A stretch of DNA of 64,000 nt from the NCBI GenBank assembly GCA_029781855.1, contig JAKOVX010000021.1, positions 1 to 64,000 on the forward strand, in the 5' to 3' direction. This stretch comes from Acidobacteriota bacterium. GTDB lineage: Bacteria > Acidobacteriota > Blastocatellia > Pyrinomonadales > Pyrinomonadaceae. A program made the position numbers and the translations under genes. The notes beneath the pieces were generated by a model. That model was not told where the DNA came from. It searched no databases and was given only the letters and a program-made list of their open reading frames with translations. The stretch's first letter is position 1. The number at the start of each line of letters is the position of its first letter. This document shows, in pieces, positions 52,046 to 60,891 of the stretch.

Positions 52046-53251
52046 TTAGTTCTTACCCTTGGGTTTGACGAGACGGAGGTTCCAGGTGATCTTCGTCTTT
52101 CCGTCGGGGAGGGTCGTTGAGCCGGATAGGGAATCTTTGTGCTTCGGGTCCGTCTTGCCCTCTGCCTCGAAACTGGTCCCCATCAGCTTTCCTTCCGGGA
52201 TCTCCTTGACGTCGATCGACGGCTTTGGGTTGCTGTCCGAGCAGGTTCCCTGGCTCGCCCGATTTTCGATCTTACCGATGATCACGCCGCTCGGAGCCGA
52301 GACCCTGATCGTATATTTGCCGTCGTCATCGATCTCGATAAACACGGGCATATTGTCCGTGGCCCGGCCGATCTGCGTGGTCGCTTCGGAATATTCTTCG
52401 CTGAAGCCCTTAAAATACGGATTTTTGCCGGGTTCCCGGCAGAGGTTTTCACCGGTGGTCTTTGAAGCCTTAATGAAATTGAAAAGCGTACGATGAGCGA
52501 CCCTCGCCATCGGAGAAGTGACCGATCCGCCCGCCTGTTTGGGGTCGAGCAGCGTCGCCGTGATCATCGTCTCCATTTTCGAGGTTTGATTTGTCGTCCG
52601 CTTAACATTTCTGCGAGCGGCGTGAGCGGCGCCGCCGTCATTCGTGGTCTTGGTATCGTCGTTCGAATAGATGTACTTTACGGTGCCCGCCCAATGCGGC
52701 TTGCAGTTGTCAGCCAGGTACGAACTGATATCGCTTACCAGGCCGGACGCGACGCTTTGCTCGTCGCCCATCCTGTTGGACACTGTTTTGGTCGCTTTCG
52801 TGTCCAGTCCTTTTGCTGAATAGATAGTCGAGCCATTCGGCCCTGGCATTGCCGAAACGGTGATCACAAAACTCGAACCGAGCCGGTCGCCGATCTGCTT
52901 CAGAGCTTCGTTCGAATCCGCACCCTCGAACAGAGCCCGTTCGCGCTCATCTTGGATCGCATCGCGGAGGTCCTGATCGTCCATCGTCTCGACGCAGGGT
53001 TTTTCCCGCTCAAGCTCCGACTTGATCTGGTCCCGAAGGCCTTTCGTGGCGTTCTCGCCGCCGTTGGCAGCCGAGGTCGTGCTGTGGATGACGACGGACG
53101 AGGGTTTTGATGACGATTGCGAGAACGCCTTGCCCGCGAGCGGCAGGGCGATCAAAAACAATGAAAGTAAGATAGTAAACGCGAGACGCGTTTTACCAGA
53201 TAGGCGATGAGTCAAATTTGCTGTGAAACTCTCAATACAGGGGCTCTTCAT
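52046..53251 (-). CDS. Secreted protein of unknown function
   Basis: A 401-residue exported protein (hydrophobic stretch LAFTILLSLFLIALPLAGKAFSQ). It includes LGSSFVITVSAMPGPNG near residue 125, similar to the N-terminal beta-sheet of curli-type CsgG/TolB-N-like proteins that detect components with numbered Asp/Glu, and a beta-rich end (VIPEGKLMGTSFEAEGKT-like). Not recognised as a family. The start may instead be the ATG at 53302. It is convergent with the large oxidoreductase gene. Confidence 0.5.
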   Translation of the reverse strand: MKSPCIESFTANLTHRLSGKTRLAFTILLSLFLIALPLAGKAFSQSSSKPSSVVIHSTTSAANGGENATKGLRDQIKSELEREKPCVETMDDQDLRDAIQDERERALFEGADSNEALKQIGDRLGSSFVITVSAMPGPNGSTIYSAKGLDTKATKTVSNRMGDEQSVASGLVSDISSYLADNCKPHWAGTVKYIYSNDDTKTTNDGGAAHAARRNVKRTTNQTSKMETMITATLLDPKQAGGSVTSPMARVAHRTLFNFIKASKTTGENLCREPGKNPYFKGFSEEYSEATTQIGRATDNMPVFIEIDDDGKYTIRVSAPSGVIIGKIENRASQGTCSDSNPKPSIDVKEIPEGKLMGTSFEAEGKTDPKHKDSLSGSTTLPDGKTKITWNLRLVKPKGKN

Positions 53252-53457
53252 CTTATTCACCGTGCGGCCACGTTGGATCAATGCGCGCCGAACGATCTTC
53301 ATGAAGCGAAACTCTCGAGCACGCGCATTTGCCGAACTCGCGGCCGTTCCCTGATTAAGTTGTGTGCCATTTCTGGATGAGAATCTGTGACGGCTGTCAC
53401 CTAAGGCTAGAAAACCGACGGATTGGTCGAGCAAGGGCAATTAGTTAACTGGAATGA

Positions 53458-53762
53458 CTATGCTGCAGCGTTTTCGATCCTCGTCGAATGGAGCAACGCG
53501 ATCTTCCAGCCCGAACGGGAACGCCGCAGGATGGCGCTTTCGAGCCATTCGCGTTCACGCTTGCCGTTCTTCGAATCGTCTGTTTGCGACTTTAGGAAAT
53601 ACACGGCATAAGCAATGTTTCCGCTGATCCTGACCTGACGAAAGTTGAAGTTGTCGGTGCGTTTAACGTCGCTGTCGGCATCGGCGAGAGGGCCGGGCGG
53701 TCGTCGGGAGCTAAGGCACCGAGCCGGCGGAGGAGCTCGATCGCGACGGCGAGTCGACGCGA
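53458..53762 (-). pseudogene. Chimera: asparaginase 3' tail duplicate joined to a DUF4440 fragment
   Basis: 53676-53762 (minus strand) encodes AVAIELLRRLGALAPDD and ALSPMP, nearly identical to the end of the intact asparaginase (54247-54340). The frame then shifts into 53458-53670, which encodes ISGNIAYAVYFLKS and WLESAILRRSRSGWKIALLHSTR, the C-terminal half of a DUF4440/SnoaL-like (NTF2 fold) protein. Neither part is complete, so no functional product is expected. It marks a past duplication or recombination next to the asparaginase operon. Confidence 0.75.
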
Positions 53763-53864
53763 ATAAACTGGTTTCGGTTGGATTATCGACAAAACTGATC
53801 AACGATCCACTCCGCGCTTAACCGGGGCGTAGTATTCCGGAAAAGCGGACAAACATTTGGTTGG

Positions 53865-54209
53865 CTACTTCTCTTGCGATCGAACTTCTTCCAAAGTTCT
53901 CCCAAAGCTCGCAATATGCCTCGCGGCGACGTAAAATGCGTATATCGAGGAGTTTACTGGATCCCATTCAATCTCTTCAAGAACTACCCGGATCCCAAGA
54001 TCAGGATCAAATCCAATTGCACTTAATCCGTCTCGGACCCCTCGCTCAACCGCCTCACTGAGGTCCTCATTTGGCCAACTCGCCAAAGTCTCAAATTTGT
54101 AAATATCATTCCCAATGAGACGTAACGTTACTCCGGCGGCAATCGATCTCGGCCCTACAGGAAATGAATATCGAAAACTAAGCTGACGTTGGCCACTATA
54201 CTTTTCCAT
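53865..54209 (-). CDS. Stand-alone EF-G domain IV-like protein
   Basis: A 114-residue protein. EDLSEAVERGVRDGLSAIGFD is aligned by eye with the EF-G domain IV helix (AVEKGVREAL), and VVLEEIEWDPVNSSIYAFYVAARHIA with the V-x-L-x-x-G-x-x-H-x-x-D-S-S-x-x-A-F-x-x-A-A strand-helix of that domain. There is no GTPase domain. Related single-domain proteins may bind ribosomes as tRNA mimics, but this is inference. Its ATG is 6 bp behind the asparaginase stop, an operon. Confidence 0.6.
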   Translation of the reverse strand: MEKYSGQRQLSFRYSFPVGPRSIAAGVTLRLIGNDIYKFETLASWPNEDLSEAVERGVRDGLSAIGFDPDLGIRVVLEEIEWDPVNSSIYAFYVAARHIASFGRTLEEVRSQEK

Positions 54210-54215
54210 ATGTCC

Positions 54216-55235
54216 TCATAAAAGGTGAAGGATCTCGGCATTTACCTTGCCAACAACGTCGCCGCGGCGGTTTTTGATTGGCATTGGCGAGAGAGCGACG
54301 AGGTCGTCAGGAGCTAAGGCTTCAAGCCGGCGGAGGAGTTCGATCGCGACGACCGGACGCGAGAGGAAATCATCGCCATCCTCGATCTTGAGGGCGACGG
54401 CGAGGCCTGAGGGCCATTGTTCGCACGGCAGCACGCCGGCGAGCCAGACACCGTCGGCTCCGACCTTGGAAAGTACGCGGCCCGGCGCCGCCTGCATTAT
54501 CTGTGTGTCGAGGCGGTCGGTCCCGCCGATCAGTTCGGGATGGTTGAGCGCCGCCGTGACAAGGCGTTTGGCGGCGTCGGCGGTGTCGCGGTCGAAACTG
54601 TCGGCGCGCGAGATGAGATTCACGAAGCTGCATGCCATAGCGCGTATGGACACGGCGAAATTCGGCACCGCGCATCCGTCGGAGCCGACCGCGATCTCAT
54701 CGCGCGGAACCTCGGCGAACTTTGAGATCACATCGAGTATCTGCTGCTGGACCGGATTGTCGAGATGTTCGTAGGTCGCGACATCGGCACCGATCCGGCG
54801 GGCGACGGCGAGCATTCCGGAGTGTTTTCCGGAGCAATTGTTCTGCAGCGTGCTTGGGGATTTGCCTTCGCGGATGAGCTTGTCCGCTTCGGGGCGGTAA
54901 AACGGGGCGTGCGTTCCGCAGTGCAATGCAGTCTCGTCGAGGCCGATCTTGGCGAGCATCGAGGCGGCGATCTCGACGTGGCGTTTCTGGCCGGAGTGCG
55001 ATGCACAGGCAAGGGCGACCTCCTCCTCAGTAAACCCGAACGCATCCGCAGCGCCGCTTGTGATCAGCGGAATCGCCTGAAAGAATTTGCACGACGAACG
55101 ATAGAACGTGACCGTGTCCGGGTCACCGGCCGACGCAACGGTGCGGCCCTCGCCGTCGAGCACGATAAAATGGCCGCGGTGGATCGACTCGACCGTGTTG
55201 CCGCGAATGACATTGGCTAATACTTGAGCTGGCAT
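54216..55235 (-). CDS. Asparaginase II family (ReAV-type) hydrolase
   Basis: A 339-residue protein of the family typified by Rhizobium etli ReAV, unrelated to the classical bacterial type I/II asparaginases. Seen in order: VESIHRGHFIVLDGEG, YRSSCKFFQAIPLI with the catalytic SxxK, CASHSGQKRHVEIA, LQNNCSGKHSGMLAVARR, and the Cys-Asp GSDGCAVPNFAV. It hydrolyses Asn to Asp and ammonia. It precedes a small EF-G domain IV-like gene in the same operon. Aspartate supply links loosely to aspS, but the genes are far apart. Confidence 0.9.
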   Translation of the reverse strand: MPAQVLANVIRGNTVESIHRGHFIVLDGEGRTVASAGDPDTVTFYRSSCKFFQAIPLITSGAADAFGFTEEEVALACASHSGQKRHVEIAASMLAKIGLDETALHCGTHAPFYRPEADKLIREGKSPSTLQNNCSGKHSGMLAVARRIGADVATYEHLDNPVQQQILDVISKFAEVPRDEIAVGSDGCAVPNFAVSIRAMACSFVNLISRADSFDRDTADAAKRLVTAALNHPELIGGTDRLDTQIMQAAPGRVLSKVGADGVWLAGVLPCEQWPSGLAVALKIEDGDDFLSRPVVAIELLRRLEALAPDDLVALSPMPIKNRRGDVVGKVNAEILHLL

Positions 55236-55244
55236 ATAAATAAT

Positions 55245-55330
55245 TTAACCGCTGATGACACAAATAACGCAGATAGGAAAACAGATCTTTCATCTTCTAA
55301 ATCTGCGGCTTCCGCGTCATCCGCGGTTAA
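55245..55330. repeat. Imperfect long inverted repeat (dispersed element)
   Basis: TTAACCGCTGATGACACAAA-type left arm (55245-55274) and right arm ending ATCCGCGGTTAA (55301-55330) pair along 30 nt with mismatches. Sequences of the AACCGCGGATGACGCGGA type are repeated widely in planctomycete and acidobacterial genomes. It separates asparaginase from recN. Confidence 0.6.
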
Positions 55331-55346
55331 TTGAGGTTGTCAAAAT

Positions 55347-57053
55347 TCACTTTGCGGCGGCGAGCATGACGCGTGCGTTCTCGCGGGCGGCATCGGTGAT
55401 CTGTTCGCCGGCGAGCATCCGGGCGATCTCCTCGACGCGTTCGGCGGGCTCGAGTTCGCGGATCGCGATCGACGTTTTGGCCTTTGCCATCGTCTTTTCA
55501 ACGACAAAGTGCCGGTCGGCGAGCGATGCGATCTGCGGCTGATGCGTGACGCACATGACCTGCTGACGGGCCGAAAGTTCCTTGAGCTTTCGGCCGACGG
55601 CCTCTGCAACGCGTCCGCCGATGCCGACGTCGATCTCATCGAAAACCGCCGACTTGCCGCCGGAACCGCTCTTTGCGGTCGTCTTCAGGATCAGCATCAA
55701 TCGAGACGCTTCGCCGCCGGACGCGATCTTGGCGAGCGGTTTCGGCGACTCGCCCGGATTGGCGGAGAAATAGAACTCGATCCGGTCGAAACCGTTCGCC
55801 GTGAATGCCCTCGCGTTTTCGTGATCCTTGAGCTCGCCGTCCGTCGGAGCGTCGATGCGGACCTCCAATTTCGCTTTCTCAAGAGCGACGTCACGAAAGC
55901 TTTCGACGACGCTTTTCTCGATGCGGCGGGCGGCGGCGGTGCGTGAATCGTGCAGTTTCGTCGCGGCAGACATGTACGCCGTGCGGGTTTCCGCCAAGTG
56001 TTTTCGGAGCTCGGCGGCGGTCAGGTCAGCGGTTTCGATGCCGGCAAGACGCGCCTCGGTGGCGGCGAGGTGCTCGAGCAGCGCCTCGACCGAATCGCCG
56101 TATTTGCGCTTGAGCCGCGAGATCTCAGCGAGGCGCGTTTCGATCTCGTCGAGGCGTTCGGGCGAAAATTCGAGCTTGTGGCGGAAATCGCGGGCGGCAA
56201 ATGCCGCTTCCTCGAGCACCGCCTGCGCGGTGCGTATGCCTTCGCTAAATTCGAGGAATTTCGACTCAAATTCGCCAAGCTCGTCGATCTTTCGGGCGGC
56301 CCGTTCGAGTGTCGCGAGCGTCGCTTCGGTGTTGTCGTAGAGCAGGGCGTAGACGTCGCTGCTGAGCGAGGTGAGTTTTTCGACGTTGTTGAGCTGCCGC
56401 TTTTCTTCCTCGAGTTCGTCGTCCTCACCGACGCGGAGCCCGGCCGCCTTCAACTCAGTGACCTGAAATCGAAGTATGTCGAGGAGTTGGAGCTTTTCGG
56501 AATCGTCTTTTTCGAGTTCCGCGAGCTGCCGGCGGACGCTTGACCATTCGGCATATGCTGCGGCGGTTTGGGCCCGCAGGTCGGCATTGGCGGCATATTC
56601 GTCAAGCAGGGAAACGTGCGTCGCGACGTCATAAAGGGCGGCCTGCTCGCCCTGGCCGTGAATGTCGACAAGGTGTTGGCCGATCCGCCGAAGCAGCGTC
56701 TGCGTTGCCATTTGGTCGTTGACAAAGATGCGATTCTTACCGGTGAGCGATATCTCACGACGGATGATGATCTCTGCTTCGCGGTCCTGGCCGAGCTCAA
56801 TTCCGCTCTCGTCGAATTCGGATATAAGACCATCGCTAGGTGAAACGGTGAAGAGACCCTCGATCTGAGCGGATGATTCGCCTTCCTTGATCAGATCCGA
56901 GCTGACGCGTTCGCCGAGCAAGGCGGCGAGGCTGTCGACGATGATCGATTTGCCGGAGCCGGTCTCGCCGGTCAGGAGATTCAGGCCGCCGCCGAACTCG
57001 ACGGTGAGCGAATCGATCAGAGCGACATTTTTTATCTTAAGAAGGCTTAACAC
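55347..57053 (-). CDS. recN: DNA repair protein RecN
   Basis: A 568-residue SMC-like ATPase for double-strand break repair. Walker A GETGSGKSIIVDSLAALLG is at residue 30, followed by a zipped coiled coil (about 155-360) and, near the end, the signature KIASGGEASRLMLILK, Walker B AVFDEIDVGIGG and the H-loop CVTHQPQIAS. Length is the family standard (about 555). It starts 6 bp after the M14 peptidase gene and shares its transcript. Confidence 0.96.
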   Translation of the reverse strand: MLSLLKIKNVALIDSLTVEFGGGLNLLTGETGSGKSIIVDSLAALLGERVSSDLIKEGESSAQIEGLFTVSPSDGLISEFDESGIELGQDREAEIIIRREISLTGKNRIFVNDQMATQTLLRRIGQHLVDIHGQGEQAALYDVATHVSLLDEYAANADLRAQTAAAYAEWSSVRRQLAELEKDDSEKLQLLDILRFQVTELKAAGLRVGEDDELEEEKRQLNNVEKLTSLSSDVYALLYDNTEATLATLERAARKIDELGEFESKFLEFSEGIRTAQAVLEEAAFAARDFRHKLEFSPERLDEIETRLAEISRLKRKYGDSVEALLEHLAATEARLAGIETADLTAAELRKHLAETRTAYMSAATKLHDSRTAAARRIEKSVVESFRDVALEKAKLEVRIDAPTDGELKDHENARAFTANGFDRIEFYFSANPGESPKPLAKIASGGEASRLMLILKTTAKSGSGGKSAVFDEIDVGIGGRVAEAVGRKLKELSARQQVMCVTHQPQIASLADRHFVVEKTMAKAKTSIAIRELEPAERVEEIARMLAGEQITDAARENARVMLAAAK

Positions 57054-57059
57054 TTGCTA

Positions 57060-58373
57060 TCATTTGATCCGCGGAACGACGCCTTCGCCCTTGAACCAGC
57101 GGCCGCCGGAGAAGATCGCGTCGGGCGGGTACGCCTTTTCGAGGTCGGCCGCACGCCAATCGATCACTCGATCGGTCCGGTAAAACATAAACTCGCCGAG
57201 CTCGCCGACCTTGAGCGACCCGAGCCGCTGAAAGACGTAAAACCTCGAGGCATCGTACGTTTCAAGTCCGGTCAAATTCTTCAGATCTCCGATCGCACGA
57301 ATAAAATTCGGGGCCGACATGCTTGCCCGGCGACGCTCCGTGTTGACGGCGATGTCCGCTTTGTAGATGTTAGCAGTTTCTCCCAGGGTTACGATATTCG
57401 CACCGCGAAAAATGAAATTGAAGAGGCCGTTCGAGCTGTTCGGCGGGAGCGAGAGATAGGCCTGCGTGCTGATGTCTTTTTCCTTGCCGGTCGCGAGAAC
57501 ATTCATCGCGGTGACGAAGGCGACGAAGTTCATTTTCACCAAAAACATCTCGTCGACGCCGTAGAGGGCACCGGTCTCGACCAGGATGACCGGCGTTCCC
57601 CACGCGGAGAAATTGTCGCCGAAGGCGGAGGGCGTGTAGCCGTCGTCGTATCGGGCAATGTGGCCGGGAATGAACCTCTGCAGTGCCTCGACCATCGCCG
57701 AGGCGACGCGTTTGTTGCGTTCGAGGCCTTCTGTATTCGTTTTGGCGGCATCACCGTACACGACCAGCAGCGAGATCGTGGCCTGCTCGGTGGTGCGTCC
57801 GACCGTCGTCAGCGATTGCTGGTTATGGAGGTTGAATCCGATGTCAGGCGACCAGTCGTCACGCAGTTTCTTCAGTAATTGTGCTTCCGGAGTTACAAGG
57901 TTGACGGCGTCGCGGTTGATGTCGATGCCCTGCAGGCTGCGGCGCTGAAAGGCCTCGGCGCCGTCCGGGTTGAGCATCGGCACAACGCGGATCGTCAGGG
58001 TTTCCTCGATCTTTTTGACCCAGTCCAGATCGCGGTGCGTCTGAAAATAGGCGAGCATATCGATCGCGGCCGACGTCGCAGTCGGTTCGTCGCCATGCAT
58101 CTGCGACCACATGAACACCTTCATCGGGCCGCGGCCGAATTCGACCTGATAGATCTCGCGGTTCGCGTAGCTGCGGCCCACCTCATCGACCTTGAGCCCG
58201 AGCTTTTTGAGCTGCTCGAGATAGACCTTAAGGTCAGCGTGCCGGACGTCGGACGGAAACTTGTTGGAAATATGGTCCTTTTCCCACATCGCGGCGAGCT
58301 CAGATGCAGTTTGAGTGTATGCGTTCATCGTGATGAATGTCGCAGCGAGGAAGACCGCGAATATGAATTTCAT
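57060..58373 (-). CDS. Exported M14-family zinc carboxypeptidase
   Basis: A 437-residue secreted peptidase (signal peptide 1-21). Zinc and substrate residues of M14 are visible: MWSQMHGDEPTATSA (H and E ligands), MLNPDGAEAFQRRS, the NRD motif in GIDINRDAVNLVTPE, the third ligand in NLHNQ, and the catalytic Glu in VILVETGALYG. It trims C-terminal residues from peptides, perhaps peptidoglycan stems; the exact substrate is not evident. First gene of a probable operon with recN. Confidence 0.9.
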   Translation of the reverse strand: MKFIFAVFLAATFITMNAYTQTASELAAMWEKDHISNKFPSDVRHADLKVYLEQLKKLGLKVDEVGRSYANREIYQVEFGRGPMKVFMWSQMHGDEPTATSAAIDMLAYFQTHRDLDWVKKIEETLTIRVVPMLNPDGAEAFQRRSLQGIDINRDAVNLVTPEAQLLKKLRDDWSPDIGFNLHNQQSLTTVGRTTEQATISLLVVYGDAAKTNTEGLERNKRVASAMVEALQRFIPGHIARYDDGYTPSAFGDNFSAWGTPVILVETGALYGVDEMFLVKMNFVAFVTAMNVLATGKEKDISTQAYLSLPPNSSNGLFNFIFRGANIVTLGETANIYKADIAVNTERRRASMSAPNFIRAIGDLKNLTGLETYDASRFYVFQRLGSLKVGELGEFMFYRTDRVIDWRAADLEKAYPPDAIFSGGRWFKGEGVVPRIK

Positions 58374-58532
58374 ATCCCATAAGATAAACTGCTTTGTCCT
58401 TTTGATTCAAGCTTTAGGGCGAGTATTTATGTTACTTTGGGACTTCGGTCGACCACACGAATTTTTGTACGGTTCCGCAAAAAACCCTGATACGATATCG
58501 TCATACTTACAGTTCAATTACGGAGGGATCGA

Positions 58533-58889
58533 ATGGGAGCTTTCTTACTGACTACGGACAGCGTGATATTGTGCCCGCATGGCGGCATCGTTACGCATGT
58601 TCCGACTACCTTTACGACATATCGGGTCCAGGGCAGGCGGCCGATGCTGATGACCGATGAATATCTGATTGCCGGCTGTACGGGTACGGGTGGGCCGATG
58701 GGCGGCTGTTTCCGCATCCAATGGGTCACCGGTTCGACCATGCTGATCGTCAAGGGCGTCCCGGTGCTGACGCAGTCGAGTGTCGGGATCTGCCTGACGT
58801 CGGCCGGAGTGGCGAGCGGGCCGGCGATCATCGCTTCGGTACAACTGATGGTGCAGGAACCGAGCGAATACACAAATATCAACGACTAG
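58533..58889 (+). CDS. Orphan PAAR-like protein
   Basis: A 118-residue protein starting FLLTTDSVILCPHGGIVTHVP, followed by AGCTGTGGPMGGCFRIQW, TGSTMLIVKGVPVLTQSS and GICLTSAG. This resembles the small CPHGG-type PAAR-like proteins found in contractile injection (eCIS) and toxin clusters, where they cap a spike tip. The cysteines may bind Zn. No sheath, tube or toxin genes are in the window. GGAGG lies upstream of the ATG. Its 3' end overlaps the debranching enzyme by 11 bp, tail to tail. Confidence 0.65.
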   Translation: MGAFLLTTDSVILCPHGGIVTHVPTTFTTYRVQGRRPMLMTDEYLIAGCTGTGGPMGGCFRIQWVTGSTMLIVKGVPVLTQSSVGICLTSAGVASGPAIIASVQLMVQEPSEYTNIND

Positions 58890-60825
58890 CCGCTACGGCG
58901 ACGCGAAGCAGTTCGGCGACGCTCCAGGCCTGGGCAAAGCATCCACACGGCGCGTGCGGCGGATCGGCGTAGAAGATTTCGGAGACCTGGCCGAGGCCAG
59001 CCTGGGAGAGGTGTGGTTCAAATCCCTTGATGATCGCGTCCACGGTCGCAATGTCGTCCGGATAGACGCGGCGATAGGCGTCGACATATCCACCGATGAG
59101 CCACGCCCAGACCGTTCCCTGATGATACGCAGAGTCGCGTTCGAACGGGCTGCCGATATATACCGGGCAGTATCGCGGATCGGCCGGCGACAGGGAACGG
59201 AGGCCGACCGGCGTTAACAGATCTGCCGCCACTCGGTCGACGACCTTGCGAGCCTTTATGTCGTCGAGCATCGAATGCGGCAAGCTCACCGCGAAGATCT
59301 GATTCGGCCGAATTGATCCGTCGCGTGTCCCGTCCTCGATGACATCGTAGAGGCAATCTTCGTCATCATTCCAAAACGCAGCATTGAAACTCTGGCGGCA
59401 CATATCGGCGAGGTCGTCGAATTTATCGGTGTCCGCATTGGTGCCATAAACGAGACTGAGATCCGACATTATGCGAAGGGCATTGTACCAGAGAGCCTGG
59501 ATCTCGACCGGTTTGCCGGTGCGTGGTGTGATCACGAGATCGCCGATCTTGGCGTCCATCCAAGTCAGTTGAACTCCGGGCTCGCCGGCATAGAGCAGGC
59601 CGTCGGTGTCGACGTGGATGTTGTACCGCGTTCCCTGGAGGTGCCAGTCGATGATGTTGGCGAGCTTCTTATAGAGGGCACCTTTGACGATCTTGTTATC
59701 ACCGGTCGCGGCGATGTATGCGCGGATCGCTTCGAAATACCAGAGCGTTGCGTCAACCGTGTTGTATTCGGCTTCCTCGCCTTCGTCGGGAAACCGGTTC
59801 GGCAGCATTCCCTGCGAGATGTGTTTGGCAAATTCGTTGATGACGTTTCGGGCGATCTCGGGCCGTCCGGCTGCGAGCGTCAGGCCGTTCAAGGCGATCA
59901 TCGTATCGCGGCCCCAATCCGAAAACCACGGATAGCCCGCTATGACAGTCTGCCCGTTGCCGCGTTTTACAATGAACTGGTCGGCTGCGAGCACAAGATC
60001 GCGGACCATGCCGCTTGCGTCCGGTACCAACGAAACAAGTTGATCGCGGCGCTCGATCGCGGCAGCCGTAAGTTCGGCAAAATCGTCGGTGACCTTTTCG
60101 TCCGCAGACGCGATCACGGTGGCGGCATCGGCGAGATCGAATTTCATCACGAACGGCTGAAACAGGTCCTCCTGATAGTCGAATCCACGCTCTTTCTCGA
60201 TGCCGTATTCAAAATCTCGGTACCAGTAACCGCTATTTTGGACGGCGGCGGCGTTGTGCACGAAAAAGATCGGCGGCATCGCGGCGTACGGCTGCATTTC
60301 TACAGAACCGTTGCTTTCCTTAAATTCGACCGCAAATTCGCTGTTGCCGTGCTGCAGGTGATGATAATCGACAAACGAGAGCAGTGGGCGTAGCTCGAGG
60401 TCTATCTTTTGGGCTTTTTTCGATGACGCAACGCTCCATGAAGCTGCGACGGCGTTGCGGCCGTAGATCATGAAGACGCGTTTTTCAATCACGACCCCAT
60501 CAAGGTCAAATGTCCAGATAGGGAACGGATCGAGGCGAAACGAGGTGATCAGCTTGTAGCCCTCGGGGTGTACGGTGCCGGGAAATGAATTTGCGGAAAT
60601 GTCGTAGCGTTTGCCGTCGACGTAAACGGTCTCCTCGTACTTCGACAGCATCGAGATCCGTCCGAGCGGCGGCCTCGTCGCGGCGGTCAACAGCCCGTGA
60701 TAGCGGCGATTATTGGCGCCGGAGATCGTGCCCGAGGCAAATCCGCCGATGCCGTTCGTCTCTAGCCATTCGCGGCTGGTCGCTGCCGCAAAATCCGTGC
60801 ATATTGTGGAGTCGAAACTTATCAT
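58879..60825 (-). CDS. Glycogen debranching enzyme (amylo-alpha-1,6-glucosidase type)
   Basis: A 648-residue cytoplasmic glycosidase of the bacterial debranching family (GH133-like). An N-terminal beta-sandwich (about 1-250) begins with EWLETNGIGGFASGTISGANNRRYHGLL, a signature of the family. The alpha/alpha barrel follows with AGYPWFSDWGRDTMIALNGL, DATLWYFEAI, and QIFAVSLPHS. It removes alpha-1,6 branches during glycogen breakdown. The GT4 gene lies 66 bp upstream on the same strand, so a joint role in glycogen or trehalose metabolism is possible. Confidence 0.92.
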   Translation of the reverse strand: MISFDSTICTDFAAATSREWLETNGIGGFASGTISGANNRRYHGLLTAATRPPLGRISMLSKYEETVYVDGKRYDISANSFPGTVHPEGYKLITSFRLDPFPIWTFDLDGVVIEKRVFMIYGRNAVAASWSVASSKKAQKIDLELRPLLSFVDYHHLQHGNSEFAVEFKESNGSVEMQPYAAMPPIFFVHNAAAVQNSGYWYRDFEYGIEKERGFDYQEDLFQPFVMKFDLADAATVIASADEKVTDDFAELTAAAIERRDQLVSLVPDASGMVRDLVLAADQFIVKRGNGQTVIAGYPWFSDWGRDTMIALNGLTLAAGRPEIARNVINEFAKHISQGMLPNRFPDEGEEAEYNTVDATLWYFEAIRAYIAATGDNKIVKGALYKKLANIIDWHLQGTRYNIHVDTDGLLYAGEPGVQLTWMDAKIGDLVITPRTGKPVEIQALWYNALRIMSDLSLVYGTNADTDKFDDLADMCRQSFNAAFWNDDEDCLYDVIEDGTRDGSIRPNQIFAVSLPHSMLDDIKARKVVDRVAADLLTPVGLRSLSPADPRYCPVYIGSPFERDSAYHQGTVWAWLIGGYVDAYRRVYPDDIATVDAIIKGFEPHLSQAGLGQVSEIFYADPPHAPCGCFAQAWSVAELLRVAVAASR

Positions 60826-60891
60826 CGCTAAGCTAAATCTGTCGTGGCCCGTCAGGTATTCCAGGGCGGCTGCGAAGCCATAGACAGAATA

